A stretch of DNA of 64,000 bases from Planctomycetota bacterium (GTDB lineage: Bacteria; Planctomycetota; UBA1135; UBA2386). The translations under genes were made by a program, and so were the position numbers. Shown here piece by piece: positions 27,989 through 35,566 of this stretch (the stretch's first letter is position 1; every line of letters begins with the position of its first letter). A model generated the notes under the pieces. It had not been told where the DNA came from and made no database searches. It worked only from the letters and a program-made list of their open reading frames with translations. The DNA is taken from contig JACKHZ010000016.1 of assembly GCA_020638735.1 (NCBI GenBank), positions 1 through 64,000 on the forward strand, given 5' to 3'.

Positions 27989-28501
27989 ATGGGCGCCGCC
28001 GTGCCGACGCTGCTGGTGCGCTTCCGGCGACTGTCGCCGGAGCGTCACGTGCTCGAGTTCGTACGCGTCGACGGCTCGCGGGAGCGGGTCGAGCTGGAGA
28101 CCCGCAGCACGCTGTGGCATGACCTGGTGCACTTCGCCGTCGAGAGCGAGGCCCGTCTGCGCGATGCGTTCTACGGCCGCATCGCGCGCGGCGTCGCCTA
28201 CGCGGCGCTCGGCAGGATCGCTGCCGAGCGGCACGACGACGGCTCGCACCTCGAGCTGTGGCACGTCGAGCGGATCGTCGGACCGCTGCAGACCGCGGCG
28301 AAGAGAACCGTCGACCCCGCCGCGTTCGTCGGTGCGTTGCGCAGCCACCTCGCCGCCACCGGCGCGGCGTGTCCGTCGTGGTTCGACGAGGGCTTCGTCG
28401 TGCGCGCGCTGTGGCGGTTGCGCGAGCTCGACGGGCGTTGGCGCAGCACGCCGTTCGGTGAAGCGCTCGAGCTGCGCTTCACCGCCGGAGCCGAGCGCTG
28501 A
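27989..28501 (+). CDS. Conserved-looking hypothetical protein
   Basis: 170-residue soluble protein starting 2 nt after the DUF885 stop, so translated as part of the same operon. It reads as one alpha/beta domain: strands LLVRFRRL and HVLEFVRVDG, then SERVELETRSTLWHDLVHFAVESEA with a conserved-looking LWHDLVHFAVE helix, and a C-terminal helical part. I do not recognise the family. Codon use matches neighbours and there is no signal peptide, so it should be cytoplasmic. Start ATG 27989. Confidence 0.7.
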   Translation: MGAAVPTLLVRFRRLSPERHVLEFVRVDGSRERVELETRSTLWHDLVHFAVESEARLRDAFYGRIARGVAYAALGRIAAERHDDGSHLELWHVERIVGPLQTAAKRTVDPAAFVGALRSHLAATGAACPSWFDEGFVVRALWRLRELDGRWRSTPFGEALELRFTAGAER

Positions 28502-28505
28502 GATG

Positions 28506-28541
28506 AGATGAGATGAGAGGGCCGGTCCGCTCATCTCATCT
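28506..28541. terminator. Hairpin between convergent genes
   Basis: Arms AGATGAGATGAG (28506-28517) and its complement (28530-28541) with a 12-nt loop. It lies in the 49-bp gap between two convergent stop codons and could end transcripts from both sides. The left arm is a microsatellite-like run of AGATG units that starts at the upstream stop codon. Confidence 0.5.
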
Positions 28542-28550
28542 GAGCGTCGC

Positions 28551-29195
28551 TCACCAGTGGCGCAGCGTCGTGACCAGCGCGTTGGACACCTGCATGCCGA
28601 GGGCGTTGAGCGGCGGGTCGAGCGCGGCCACCTGCTCACCAGGGCAGCGCCCTGCAGGGCCGGATCGACCGGCACGTTCAGCGTCTAGCATGACGAACAG
28701 GCCGTCGAGCGAGTGCGCGATCACGGCCTCGACGCGGTCGAGCAGCTCGTGCCCTTCACCGGGGCCGTCGGGCGAGAAGACGCGCAACGAACCGACGCGA
28801 TCGTCCCACCGCGGGCACAGCACGTAGAGGCGGCGGTGCTGCACGTCGACGAAGCCGGGTACCGCCTCGCAGTGTCCGCCCGGCACCAGCACGCGCTGTG
28901 CGTGCGCGCCGTGGTCGCCTGGTCGTCGCGCCAGCAGCACGTAATGCGTCTCCGGCCAGCCTTTGCTGCACACCAGCCAATCTTCGTCGAAGCGATCGGC
29001 GACCGTGATGCGGCCCGGGCCCAGGTGCTCGGCCGGGCCGTCGCCGGCAGCGTCCACCAGCCAGGTGTGTTCGCCGTCGCTGCCGACCCCTTCGTCTGCC
29101 GTGCCGATGAAGGTCAGCAGCGGTCCGGTCTGGGCCGGCAGCGCGGCGGCGAGCAACAGCAGCAGCGGGCCCGGTGTCGCGATTCCTCGAGGCAT
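28551..29195 (-). CDS. Secreted hypothetical protein
   Basis: 214-residue exported protein with signal peptide about 1-21 (GPLLLLLAAALPAQ). The remainder is beta-rich with repeated short strands (TFIGTADEGVGSDG, HTWLVDAAGD, RITVADRFDEDWLVC, RRLYVLCPRWDD, SLRVFSPDGPGEG, ALVTTLRHW), suggesting a beta-propeller-like or Kelch-like chain, though too short for a full propeller. The stretch VSNALVTTL near the end resembles SMP-30/TolB-like proteins weakly. A TATCCT box ends 6 nt before ATG 29195. No function assigned. Confidence 0.65.
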   Translation of the reverse strand: MPRGIATPGPLLLLLAAALPAQTGPLLTFIGTADEGVGSDGEHTWLVDAAGDGPAEHLGPGRITVADRFDEDWLVCSKGWPETHYVLLARRPGDHGAHAQRVLVPGGHCEAVPGFVDVQHRRLYVLCPRWDDRVGSLRVFSPDGPGEGHELLDRVEAVIAHSLDGLFVMLDAERAGRSGPAGRCPGEQVAALDPPLNALGMQVSNALVTTLRHW

Positions 29196-29201
29196 GCGCG
29201 G

Positions 29202-29207
29202 AGGATA
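29202..29207 (-). promoter_or_regulatory. -10-like box of secreted protein gene
   Basis: Minus-strand TATCCT, 6 nt before ATG 29195. Part of the recurrent TAnnnT pattern. Confidence 0.4.
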
Positions 29208-29289
29208 GCGGTCTGCGCCGGGCGCTGGTGTAAGCGACATGTCGGCCCCGTGCGACGTCGCCGCAGTGCATCAGCTCGCGTGGAGCGCG

Positions 29290-31209
29290 TCACGGCTGCG
29301 TGCCGCGAATCAGCTGCCACAGCCGGGCGATCAGCTCCTCGATCAGGAACGGCTTGGCGACGAACGCCACGTCGGGCATGTCGTCGGGCAACGGCAGTTC
29401 CGCCATGCTGCTGACCACCAGCACGGGCAGGTCGGCGCGCACCTGGCGGGTCGCGGCGATGAACCCGGCCACGTCCGTTCCTGCGATCGAGTTGTCGACG
29501 ATCATCGCTGCGACGGTCGGGGCGCGGTGCAGTTGCTGCAAGGCTGCGGCGCCGCTCACTGCGTGGCATCGCCAGCCGCGGGACTCGAGCAGGCGGCGCG
29601 TGACGCCGCGCACCGACTCGTCGTCGTCCACCAGCAACAGCTCGGGCGCGACTTGCTCGGCAGGCGTCGGAAGCGATTCCGGCACGATCGGCTCGGCCAC
29701 CGCGATCGGCAGGAACACGCGGAACACGCTGCCGATGCCGACCTCGGACTCGACCTCGATGGCGCCCCCGTGCCGCCGCACGATGGCGCAGGCGCTGGCG
29801 AGCCCGAGGCCGTTGCCGTTCTGTTTGGTCGAGAAGAACGGCTCGAAGACGCGCGCGGTGACTTCGGGCGTCATACCGGGGCCGTCGTCGCAGACCTCGA
29901 GCCAGACGTAGCGGCCGGGCGCGAGGCTGGCCGCGGCGCGATGCCCTCCGAGCAGCGCGTTCGGCAGGCGGATCAGGCCGGTGCGTACGACGACGTGGGC
30001 GCGGGTCGGCGCGCAGGCCTCGCACGCGTTGCGCAGCAGGTTGACCAGCACCTGCCGCAGCTGCAGCGGGTCTGCCTGCACCCCCAGCCCCTCGGTCTCG
30101 CTCGACACCGACAGGCCGACGCGGTCCTGCCAGTGCCGCTGCTCGGCGGCGACGATCTCGGCGATGACCGGGTCGAGCTCGACCGGGCGAAGCGGCGTCG
30201 GGGCGGCGCCGTTGTCGGTGAGCAGGCGTCGGCACATCTGTCCGGCGGCGCGCGCCGCACGCTCCGCCTCGGCGATCGCCGCGGTGCGGTCCGGGTATGC
30301 GTCGTCGCGGCAGAGCGAGAGGTTGCCGAGGATCGTCGTCAGCGCGTTGTTGAGGTCGTGGGCCAGGCCGGTCGCCATCATGGCGATGCTCTCGACCCGT
30401 CGTGCCTCGGCCACCTGCGCCTCGGCCGCGCGCTGCTGGCGCGCCAGCTCGCGCTGCTCGCTGGCGTCGCGCAGCACGACCACCGCGCCGGCGACCGAGC
30501 CGTCGGTGTCCGGGATCGGCGCCGCGCAGTCGTCGATCGGCACGAGGCTGCCGTCGTGGCGGCGGAGCTGTGCGTCGGACTCGAGGTGCACGATCGCGTT
30601 GCTGCTCATCGCCCGGGTCGCGACGCACTGCACGGCTTCGCGCAGGTCGCCGCCGAGGATCGGCAGCGCTTCGGCGAGCGTGGCGCCGATCAGGTCTCGC
30701 ATGGCGCGGTCGAGCAGCCGTTCGGCGGCCGGGTTGACGTAGGTCACGCGCGCCGAGCGGTCGGTGACCACGACCGCGTCGCCGATGCTGCGCAGCACCG
30801 TGCTGAGCCAGCGCTCGAGCCCGCGCAGGCGCCGTTCGCAGTCCTGGCGGTAGAGCGCCGTGCGCAGCACCGGCAACACCTCGCGCGTGCGGAACGGCTT
30901 GAGGATGTAGCCGAGCGGCTCGGTCCGCTCTGCGCGCTGCATCGTGCCCTCGTCGGAATGCGCGGTCAGGTAGATGTGGCCGACATCGAGGCGCCGGAGC
31001 TCGGCGGCGAGCTCGATGCCGTCGCGCTCTCCCTTGAGGCGGATGTCGAGCAGGGCCATGTCCGGCGAGGTGCGCTCGATCAGGTCCGCAGCGCTGGCGA
31101 ACGAGTCGGCGATGCCGACGACCTCGTAGCCGGAGGTGCTCAGGCTCTGGCGGAGGTCTTCGGCGACGAGGGCTTCATCTTCGACGATCAGGATGCGTCC
31201 GGTGGGCAT
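29290..31209 (-). CDS. Hybrid histidine kinase (REC-PAS-HisKA-HATPase-REC)
   Basis: 639-residue cytoplasmic signalling protein. An N-terminal receiver (about 1-120, Asp in MALLDIRLKG, Lys in YILKPF) is followed by a PAS domain (about 130-250, with SIGDAVVVTDRSARVTYVNP). A histidine kinase core carries the phosphoacceptor His in MMATGLAHDLNNALTTIL; its ATPase motifs are NLLRNACEA, CDDGPGM and NGNGLGLASA. A C-terminal receiver (about 515-635) has LLLVDDDESV, Asp in AMIVDNSIAG and Lys in FVAKPF. No membrane helix or DNA-binding domain is present. It lies 26 nt downstream of an HisKA_2 kinase gene, so phosphate probably flows from that kinase to its N-terminal receiver (inference). Confidence 0.92.
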   Translation of the reverse strand: MPTGRILIVEDEALVAEDLRQSLSTSGYEVVGIADSFASAADLIERTSPDMALLDIRLKGERDGIELAAELRRLDVGHIYLTAHSDEGTMQRAERTEPLGYILKPFRTREVLPVLRTALYRQDCERRLRGLERWLSTVLRSIGDAVVVTDRSARVTYVNPAAERLLDRAMRDLIGATLAEALPILGGDLREAVQCVATRAMSSNAIVHLESDAQLRRHDGSLVPIDDCAAPIPDTDGSVAGAVVVLRDASEQRELARQQRAAEAQVAEARRVESIAMMATGLAHDLNNALTTILGNLSLCRDDAYPDRTAAIAEAERAARAAGQMCRRLLTDNGAAPTPLRPVELDPVIAEIVAAEQRHWQDRVGLSVSSETEGLGVQADPLQLRQVLVNLLRNACEACAPTRAHVVVRTGLIRLPNALLGGHRAAASLAPGRYVWLEVCDDGPGMTPEVTARVFEPFFSTKQNGNGLGLASACAIVRRHGGAIEVESEVGIGSVFRVFLPIAVAEPIVPESLPTPAEQVAPELLLVDDDESVRGVTRRLLESRGWRCHAVSGAAALQQLHRAPTVAAMIVDNSIAGTDVAGFIAATRQVRADLPVLVVSSMAELPLPDDMPDVAFVAKPFLIEELIARLWQLIRGTQP

Positions 31210-31235
31210 GTGTGGGCAGGAGGGCGTGGTGCACG

Positions 31236-32276
31236 TCAGCGGCGCGCGGCGCCGTGGAAGGTGAGGGTCAGGGTGGTGCCGGCCGTGGCGGCGATCGTCA
31301 GCGTGCCGTCGACCTGTCGGATCAGGCTGTGCACCATGCGGAAGCCGAGCCCCGGGGAGCGTTCGGGCACGAAGCCCGGCGGCATGCCGCGGCCGTCGTC
31401 GGCGACCACGAGCTCGCGTTCGCCAGTGGCGAGCGGCCGGCTGGCGACGCGCAGCGCGCCGTGCGCGCGATCGACGAAGGCGTGCTTCAGGGCGTTGGTG
31501 ATCCACTCGTGCAGGATCAGGCCGACGGGGATCGCCGTCTCGAGGTCGAGCGGCCACGGCGCGACGTCGAGCTGGAGCTGCACCCGGCAGTTCGCCGGGT
31601 GATAGCTGGCGAACAGCAGGTTGGTCAGCTCGTGCACGTAGCCGCGCCCGTCGAGCTCGGCCAGGTTGGCGGTCGCGTAGAGCTGTTCGTGCACGAGCGC
31701 CATCGCCCGCACGCGGGTGTGGCATTCGTCGAGCAGCTCGCGCTGCTTGGGGTCGTCCACCGACGCCGACTGCAGGTTGAGCAGGCTGGAGACGACCTGC
31801 ATGTTGTTCTTGACGCGGTGGTGGACCTCGCGCAGCAGGGTCTCCTTCTCTTCGAGCGACGCGCGCAGGGTGTCCTCGCTGCGGCGGCGCTGCGAGATGT
31901 CGATGATCGCCGCCAGCACGAGCAGGCCGCGCTCAGTGGAGATCGGGTTGAGGCCGATCTCGACGGGCACCTCGGTGCCATCGCGCCGCAGCGCGTTGAG
32001 GTCACGACCTTCGCCCATCGCGCGGGCGAGCGGCGCAGCGAAGTAGCCGCCGCGCTTGGCGCCGTGCCCGGCGCGGAAGTGCTCGGGAACCAGGCGCTCG
32101 ATCGGCAGCCCCGCCAGTTCGCCGGAACGGTACCCGAACAGCCGCTCGGCCTGGGTGTTGGCGAGGTGGATGCGCCCGTCGTCGGCGACCAGCAGCATGG
32201 CGCTCGGCGACGCGTCGAAGACCTGGCTCAGGACCTCGGTGGACAGCGAGCCGCTGCCCTCTGCGGGGGGCATCAT
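31236..32276 (-). CDS. PAS-HisKA_2 sensor histidine kinase
   Basis: 346-residue soluble kinase with an N-terminal PAS domain (about 15-135: QVFDASPSAMLLVADDGRIH, LFGYRSGELAG). An HisKA_2-type dimerisation helix has phosphoacceptor His in LLREVHHRVKNNMQVVSS, and the ATPase domain ends with VADDGRGMPP and GLGFRMVHSLIRQ. This kinase class is often paired with stand-alone receivers or PhyR-like proteins; here the partner is the adjacent hybrid kinase. The start is ATG 32276 or the next codon ATG 32273; a purine-rich GGAGAGG lies about 6-8 nt upstream. The sensed signal (PAS ligand) is unknown. Confidence 0.92.
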   Translation of the reverse strand: MMPPAEGSGSLSTEVLSQVFDASPSAMLLVADDGRIHLANTQAERLFGYRSGELAGLPIERLVPEHFRAGHGAKRGGYFAAPLARAMGEGRDLNALRRDGTEVPVEIGLNPISTERGLLVLAAIIDISQRRRSEDTLRASLEEKETLLREVHHRVKNNMQVVSSLLNLQSASVDDPKQRELLDECHTRVRAMALVHEQLYATANLAELDGRGYVHELTNLLFASYHPANCRVQLQLDVAPWPLDLETAIPVGLILHEWITNALKHAFVDRAHGALRVASRPLATGERELVVADDGRGMPPGFVPERSPGLGFRMVHSLIRQVDGTLTIAATAGTTLTLTFHGAARR

Positions 32277-32362
32277 GCGAACCTCTCCATGGTCCCGTGA
32301 TCTTGCCCGCGCGTGGCCGGGCGCGCAAATCGTGACGCGTGCAGCGATGCGCCACCGGTGGC

Positions 32363-32368
32363 TAGGAT
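32363..32368 (+). promoter_or_regulatory. -10-like box of SGNH-like gene
   Basis: TAGGAT, 6 nt before ATG 32375. Part of the recurrent TAnnnT pattern. Confidence 0.4.
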
Positions 32369-32374
32369 CTACCA

Positions 32375-33154
32375 ATGCGAACATCCGGCTGGGAGGCTGC
32401 TGCGGCGACCATGGAGGTCGCGTTCGGGGCTCGTCGTCGGCTCCTGGCAGCGCTCGGATGCGCGACGGCGGCGACGCTGGTCGGCTGCGGGGGCGCACGG
32501 CCTGCGGCCAGCCGGTCGAGACCGATGCACGTCGCGCTGCTCGGCGACTCGATCCTCGACAACGGTCGCTACGTGCGCGGCAAGCCGGCGGTGTCGGAGC
32601 AGCTCGGCGATCTGCTCGCCGCGCGTGGTGGGCGGGTGACGTTGCTGGCCCGCGACGGCGATCGCGTCGGCGACGTGCTCGACCAACTGGCGGGGCTGCC
32701 GCAGGACGCGACACATCTGATCGTCAGCGCCGGCGGCAACGACGCGCTCGACCAGTCCGGGCTGCTCGACCGCGAGATGGCCCGATCGTCGGAGCTGCTC
32801 GGTGACCTGGCGACGGTGCACGCGCGCTTCGCCGCGGCCTACCGGGCGATGCTCGACGCGCTGCGCGCGACGGGGAAGCCGTTCGCGGTCTGCACGATCT
32901 ACGACTCCAACTTCGAGCAGCCGCGCAAGGCGTTGGCCGATACCGCGCTGTCGGTGTTCAACGACGTGATCCTGCGCTGCGCCGGCGAAGCGGGCGCGCC
33001 GGTGGTGGACCTGCGCCGCGTCTTCGCCGGGCCGGCCGACTACGCCAACCCGATCGAGCCCAACGAGGTCGGCGGGGCGAAGATGGTGGCGCTGTTCGCG
33101 GCGGTGTGCCGCGATCACGACTTCGGCGCACGGCGGTGCGTGCTGTATCCATGA
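32375..33154 (+). CDS. SGNH/GDSL-type hydrolase lipoprotein
   Basis: 259-residue protein with a lipoprotein-type N-terminus (RRRLLAALG, lipobox LVGC with Cys38). The SGNH-fold blocks visible are block I LLGDSILDN (nucleophile Ser59) and block III SAGGNDAL. In block V, where esterases have D-x-x-H, the sequence is ANPIEPNEVGGAK, so the catalytic His position reads Glu. Related proteins with IEP here may exist as a subgroup, so this may be a family trait rather than damage. An esterase or acylhydrolase role at the cell envelope is possible but uncertain. Alternative start ATG 32411. Confidence 0.75.
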   Translation: MRTSGWEAAAATMEVAFGARRRLLAALGCATAATLVGCGGARPAASRSRPMHVALLGDSILDNGRYVRGKPAVSEQLGDLLAARGGRVTLLARDGDRVGDVLDQLAGLPQDATHLIVSAGGNDALDQSGLLDREMARSSELLGDLATVHARFAAAYRAMLDALRATGKPFAVCTIYDSNFEQPRKALADTALSVFNDVILRCAGEAGAPVVDLRRVFAGPADYANPIEPNEVGGAKMVALFAAVCRDHDFGARRCVLYP

Positions 33155-33167
33155 TGTGCGGACCCCG

Positions 33168-33635
33168 ATGACGAGCGAGCACGATGACGAGCCCGCGCGC
33201 AAGGCGCGCAAGGTCCCGGCGCGTGCGTGCCGTTCGCCGCGGCTGTTGTCCGGCGGCAACCCGCAGATCCCGAAGGCCGATGGGGACGCGCCGGTGCGCG
33301 CCTACCTCGCCGCGATGCCCGGCTGGAAGCGCGGTGTCGGCGAATGGCTCGACGCGCTGATCGAGCGCGCCGTGCCCGGCGTGCAGAAGGCCGTGAAGTG
33401 GAACTCGCCGCTCTACGGCGTCGATGGTCGCAGCTGGTTCTGCTCGATGCACTGCTTCGCCAACCACGTCAAGCTGACGTTCTTCCGCGGCGGCGCGCTC
33501 GAACCGCCGCCGCACGGCGTCGGCAAGAACGAGGATGTTCGTTGGTTCGACGTGCGCGAACACGACGCGCGCGACGACGCATTGGTCGCGGCGTGGATCC
33601 GGCAAGCGGCGGCGCTGCCGGGTTGGCTGCCGTAG
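33168..33635 (+). CDS. DUF1801-family protein
   Basis: 155-residue cytoplasmic protein of the DUF1801 (YdhG/iron-chaperone-like) family, small alpha/beta proteins of unclear role. The conserved core is obvious: NPQIPKADGDAPVRAYLAAM, then VPGVQKAVKWNSPLYGVDG and HVKLTFFRGGALEPPP. The basic N-terminal 35 residues are an extension. ATG 33168 was chosen; an in-frame GTG at 33156 is possible. It follows the SGNH-like gene by 13 bp, likely the same transcript. The 255 bp after it hold no gene I can support. Confidence 0.85.
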   Translation: MTSEHDDEPARKARKVPARACRSPRLLSGGNPQIPKADGDAPVRAYLAAMPGWKRGVGEWLDALIERAVPGVQKAVKWNSPLYGVDGRSWFCSMHCFANHVKLTFFRGGALEPPPHGVGKNEDVRWFDVREHDARDDALVAAWIRQAAALPGWLP

Positions 33636-33877
33636 CGCGCTGGTCGCCTGTCGTGCGCGCGCATGGTTGGCGCCGACACGCAGGTGAGCTTCGCGATTCG
33701 CGGCCCCGTTTGGGGCGGTGCTCGATCGCCGGCAGCGCGATCGAACGGTCGCGAGGAGGGCCATGTCGGGGGACCGAACGAGGTCGGTCAGGATCGCCAG
33801 CCCTCGATGGCGACGGCACTTGGGATGCGTCGCGGCAGGGCGCCGCGAGCCCCCTCATCGACCCTCGCGCGCCGAGC

Positions 33878-33883
33878 TAGGAT
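33878..33883 (+). promoter_or_regulatory. -10-like box of Kelch-like gene
   Basis: TAGGAT, 7 nt before ATG 33891. Part of the recurrent TAnnnT pattern. Confidence 0.4.
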
Positions 33884-33890
33884 TCCGGCT

Positions 33891-35225
33891 ATGAATCGCA
33901 GTCTCCTCCCGTTGCTGCCAATCCTGTCGTTCGCCGCCTCACCTCTGTCCGCCCAGAAGGTCTGGGTCGATCGCAACGCGACCGCTGCCGGGTTGTGCGG
34001 CCAGCAGATCGTCTACGACGCCGCGCGCGGCGAGACCCTGTTGATCGGCACGCAGGTGTGCAACGAGGTGCGGGCGTGGGACGGCGCGACGTGGACGTCG
34101 AAGGCGCCGACGATGCTGCCGCCGTCGCGTCCGTTCCGCGCCGCCTACGACTCGATTCGTCAGGTGGTGGTGGCGGTGGTCGGCGACCCGAGCCACGCGC
34201 TCGAGACGTGGGAGTGGAACGGCAGCGACTGGTCGATGCGCGCTTCGGGCGGCGTTCCGGCGCGCAACTCGTGGTCGTTGGTGTTCGACGCCGCGCGCGG
34301 CGAGATGCTGCTGTTCGGCGGCGAGACCCAGGGCAGTACCTACGCCGACATGTGGGGATGGGACGGCACGCAGTGGACGCTGCGGTTCTTCGGCGGACCG
34401 ACCCCGCGCTACGGTGCCGCGATGGTCTACGACCCGCAGCAGCAGACCGTGCTGTTGTTCGGCGGCACCGGCAGCGGTCTCGGCGGTGTGGCCACCGACT
34501 TCGGCGACACCTGGGAGTGGGACGGCAGCCAATGGTCGAAGTACTTCGCGCTCCCCGGCCCGTCGCCGCGGCGGTTGGCGTCGATGGCGTACGACACCGT
34601 GCGGCAGCGTGCGGTGCTCTATGGCGGGTTCGACGGCGCGCCGTTGACGGACACGTGGGAATGGGACGGCGCGGACTGGACCCAGGTGTTGGTGCCAGGC
34701 ATGGGCGCTGCACAGTCGATCGCCTACGACGTGACGCGCGACGTGATCGTCGGTTGGACCAACAACGCGCGGACCTTCGAGTACCTGCCGGGCGTCGTGG
34801 CGGCGTTCGACACCTACGGCAGCGGCTGCGCGGGGCCGGCCGGCACGCCGGACCTGCACGCCGTCGGCGGCTCGGTGCCGCGCATCGGCACCACGCTGCA
34901 GCTCGAGGTCAGCGCGCTGCCGGCGTCGCTGTTCAACGTGCCGGTCGGCTTCATCGGCTTCGACGACACGCAGTGGGGCGGTTTGCCGCTGCCGCTGCCG
35001 CTCGACGTGCTCGGCTTCCCCGGCTGCAGCGCGTTCCTGGCGCCGGAGCTGAGCGTCGGGTTGTCGAACAACGCCGGCGTCGCCTCGTGGAACGTCGCGA
35101 TCCCGCTCGACGTCGCGGCGGTCGGCGTCGACCTCTACTTCCAGGCCGGGGTGTTGGTGCTCGGCTGGAACCCGGGCGCCTTCGTGTTCTCCAACGCCGG
35201 CCACGCCCTGGTCGGCAACTACTGA
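33891..35225 (+). CDS. Secreted Kelch-like beta-propeller protein with C-terminal G-x-GC domain
   Basis: 444-residue exported protein (signal peptide about 1-21). Residues about 30-300 contain five or more Kelch-type repeats with the pattern W-x-W-[DN]-G, P-x-R, and AYD/VYD-x-x-x-Q/R-x-x-x-LLFGG (for example WEWNGSDW, LLFGGETQGSTYADMWGWDG). The C-terminal part begins at about residue 306 with YGSGCAGPAGTPDLHAVGGS and is the same class of domain as in the protein at 24989-26005. Propellers of this kind usually bind proteins or carbohydrates; no catalytic residues are seen. It is monocistronic and flanked by divergent or convergent neighbours. Confidence 0.85.
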   Translation: MNRSLLPLLPILSFAASPLSAQKVWVDRNATAAGLCGQQIVYDAARGETLLIGTQVCNEVRAWDGATWTSKAPTMLPPSRPFRAAYDSIRQVVVAVVGDPSHALETWEWNGSDWSMRASGGVPARNSWSLVFDAARGEMLLFGGETQGSTYADMWGWDGTQWTLRFFGGPTPRYGAAMVYDPQQQTVLLFGGTGSGLGGVATDFGDTWEWDGSQWSKYFALPGPSPRRLASMAYDTVRQRAVLYGGFDGAPLTDTWEWDGADWTQVLVPGMGAAQSIAYDVTRDVIVGWTNNARTFEYLPGVVAAFDTYGSGCAGPAGTPDLHAVGGSVPRIGTTLQLEVSALPASLFNVPVGFIGFDDTQWGGLPLPLPLDVLGFPGCSAFLAPELSVGLSNNAGVASWNVAIPLDVAAVGVDLYFQAGVLVLGWNPGAFVFSNAGHALVGNY

Positions 35226-35257
35226 CGCCGTCCGCGCCGGCCTCGCCGCGCCGCCGG

Positions 35258-35503
35258 CTACTGCTCGTCGAGCGTCTCGACCGCGAGCTTGGCGTCGCGC
35301 AGGCCGACGCCGGTGGCCTCGCGGTAGGCCTTGATCGCGCCGATCTTGCCTTCGAGCGGGAGCACGCGGCGCGCCAGCTCCAGCGCCTTCGCATCGATCG
35401 GCGGCGGCGGCGCCGGCGGCTGCAGCGGTCCGGCGCGGCGCCCGAGCACCAGGCCGAGGAAGAACGTGCCGGCCGCCAGCGCGACGGCGTAGGAGGTGTC
35501 CAT
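35258..35503 (-). CDS. Small membrane protein with ribosomal L7/L12 C-terminal-like domain
   Basis: 81-residue protein: one N-terminal membrane helix (AVALAAGTFFLGLVLG), a Pro-rich linker (PPAPPPP), and a C-terminal segment KIGAIKAYREATGVGLRDAK. That segment copies the second half of the ribosomal protein L7/L12 C-terminal domain. Such anchored L7/L12-like fragments occur in several phyla without known function. ATG 35503 starts directly before the membrane helix; an upstream ATG at 35557 would add 18 residues. It is downstream of the membrane glycosyltransferase-like gene, probably a separate short transcript. Confidence 0.75.
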   Translation of the reverse strand: MDTSYAVALAAGTFFLGLVLGRRAGPLQPPAPPPPIDAKALELARRVLPLEGKIGAIKAYREATGVGLRDAKLAVETLDEQ

Positions 35504-35566
35504 GGCGCCATTCGAGCCTTCGAGGGCGACCGGCACCAGCGCGAACGGTCGGGGCACCGCGCGCCG

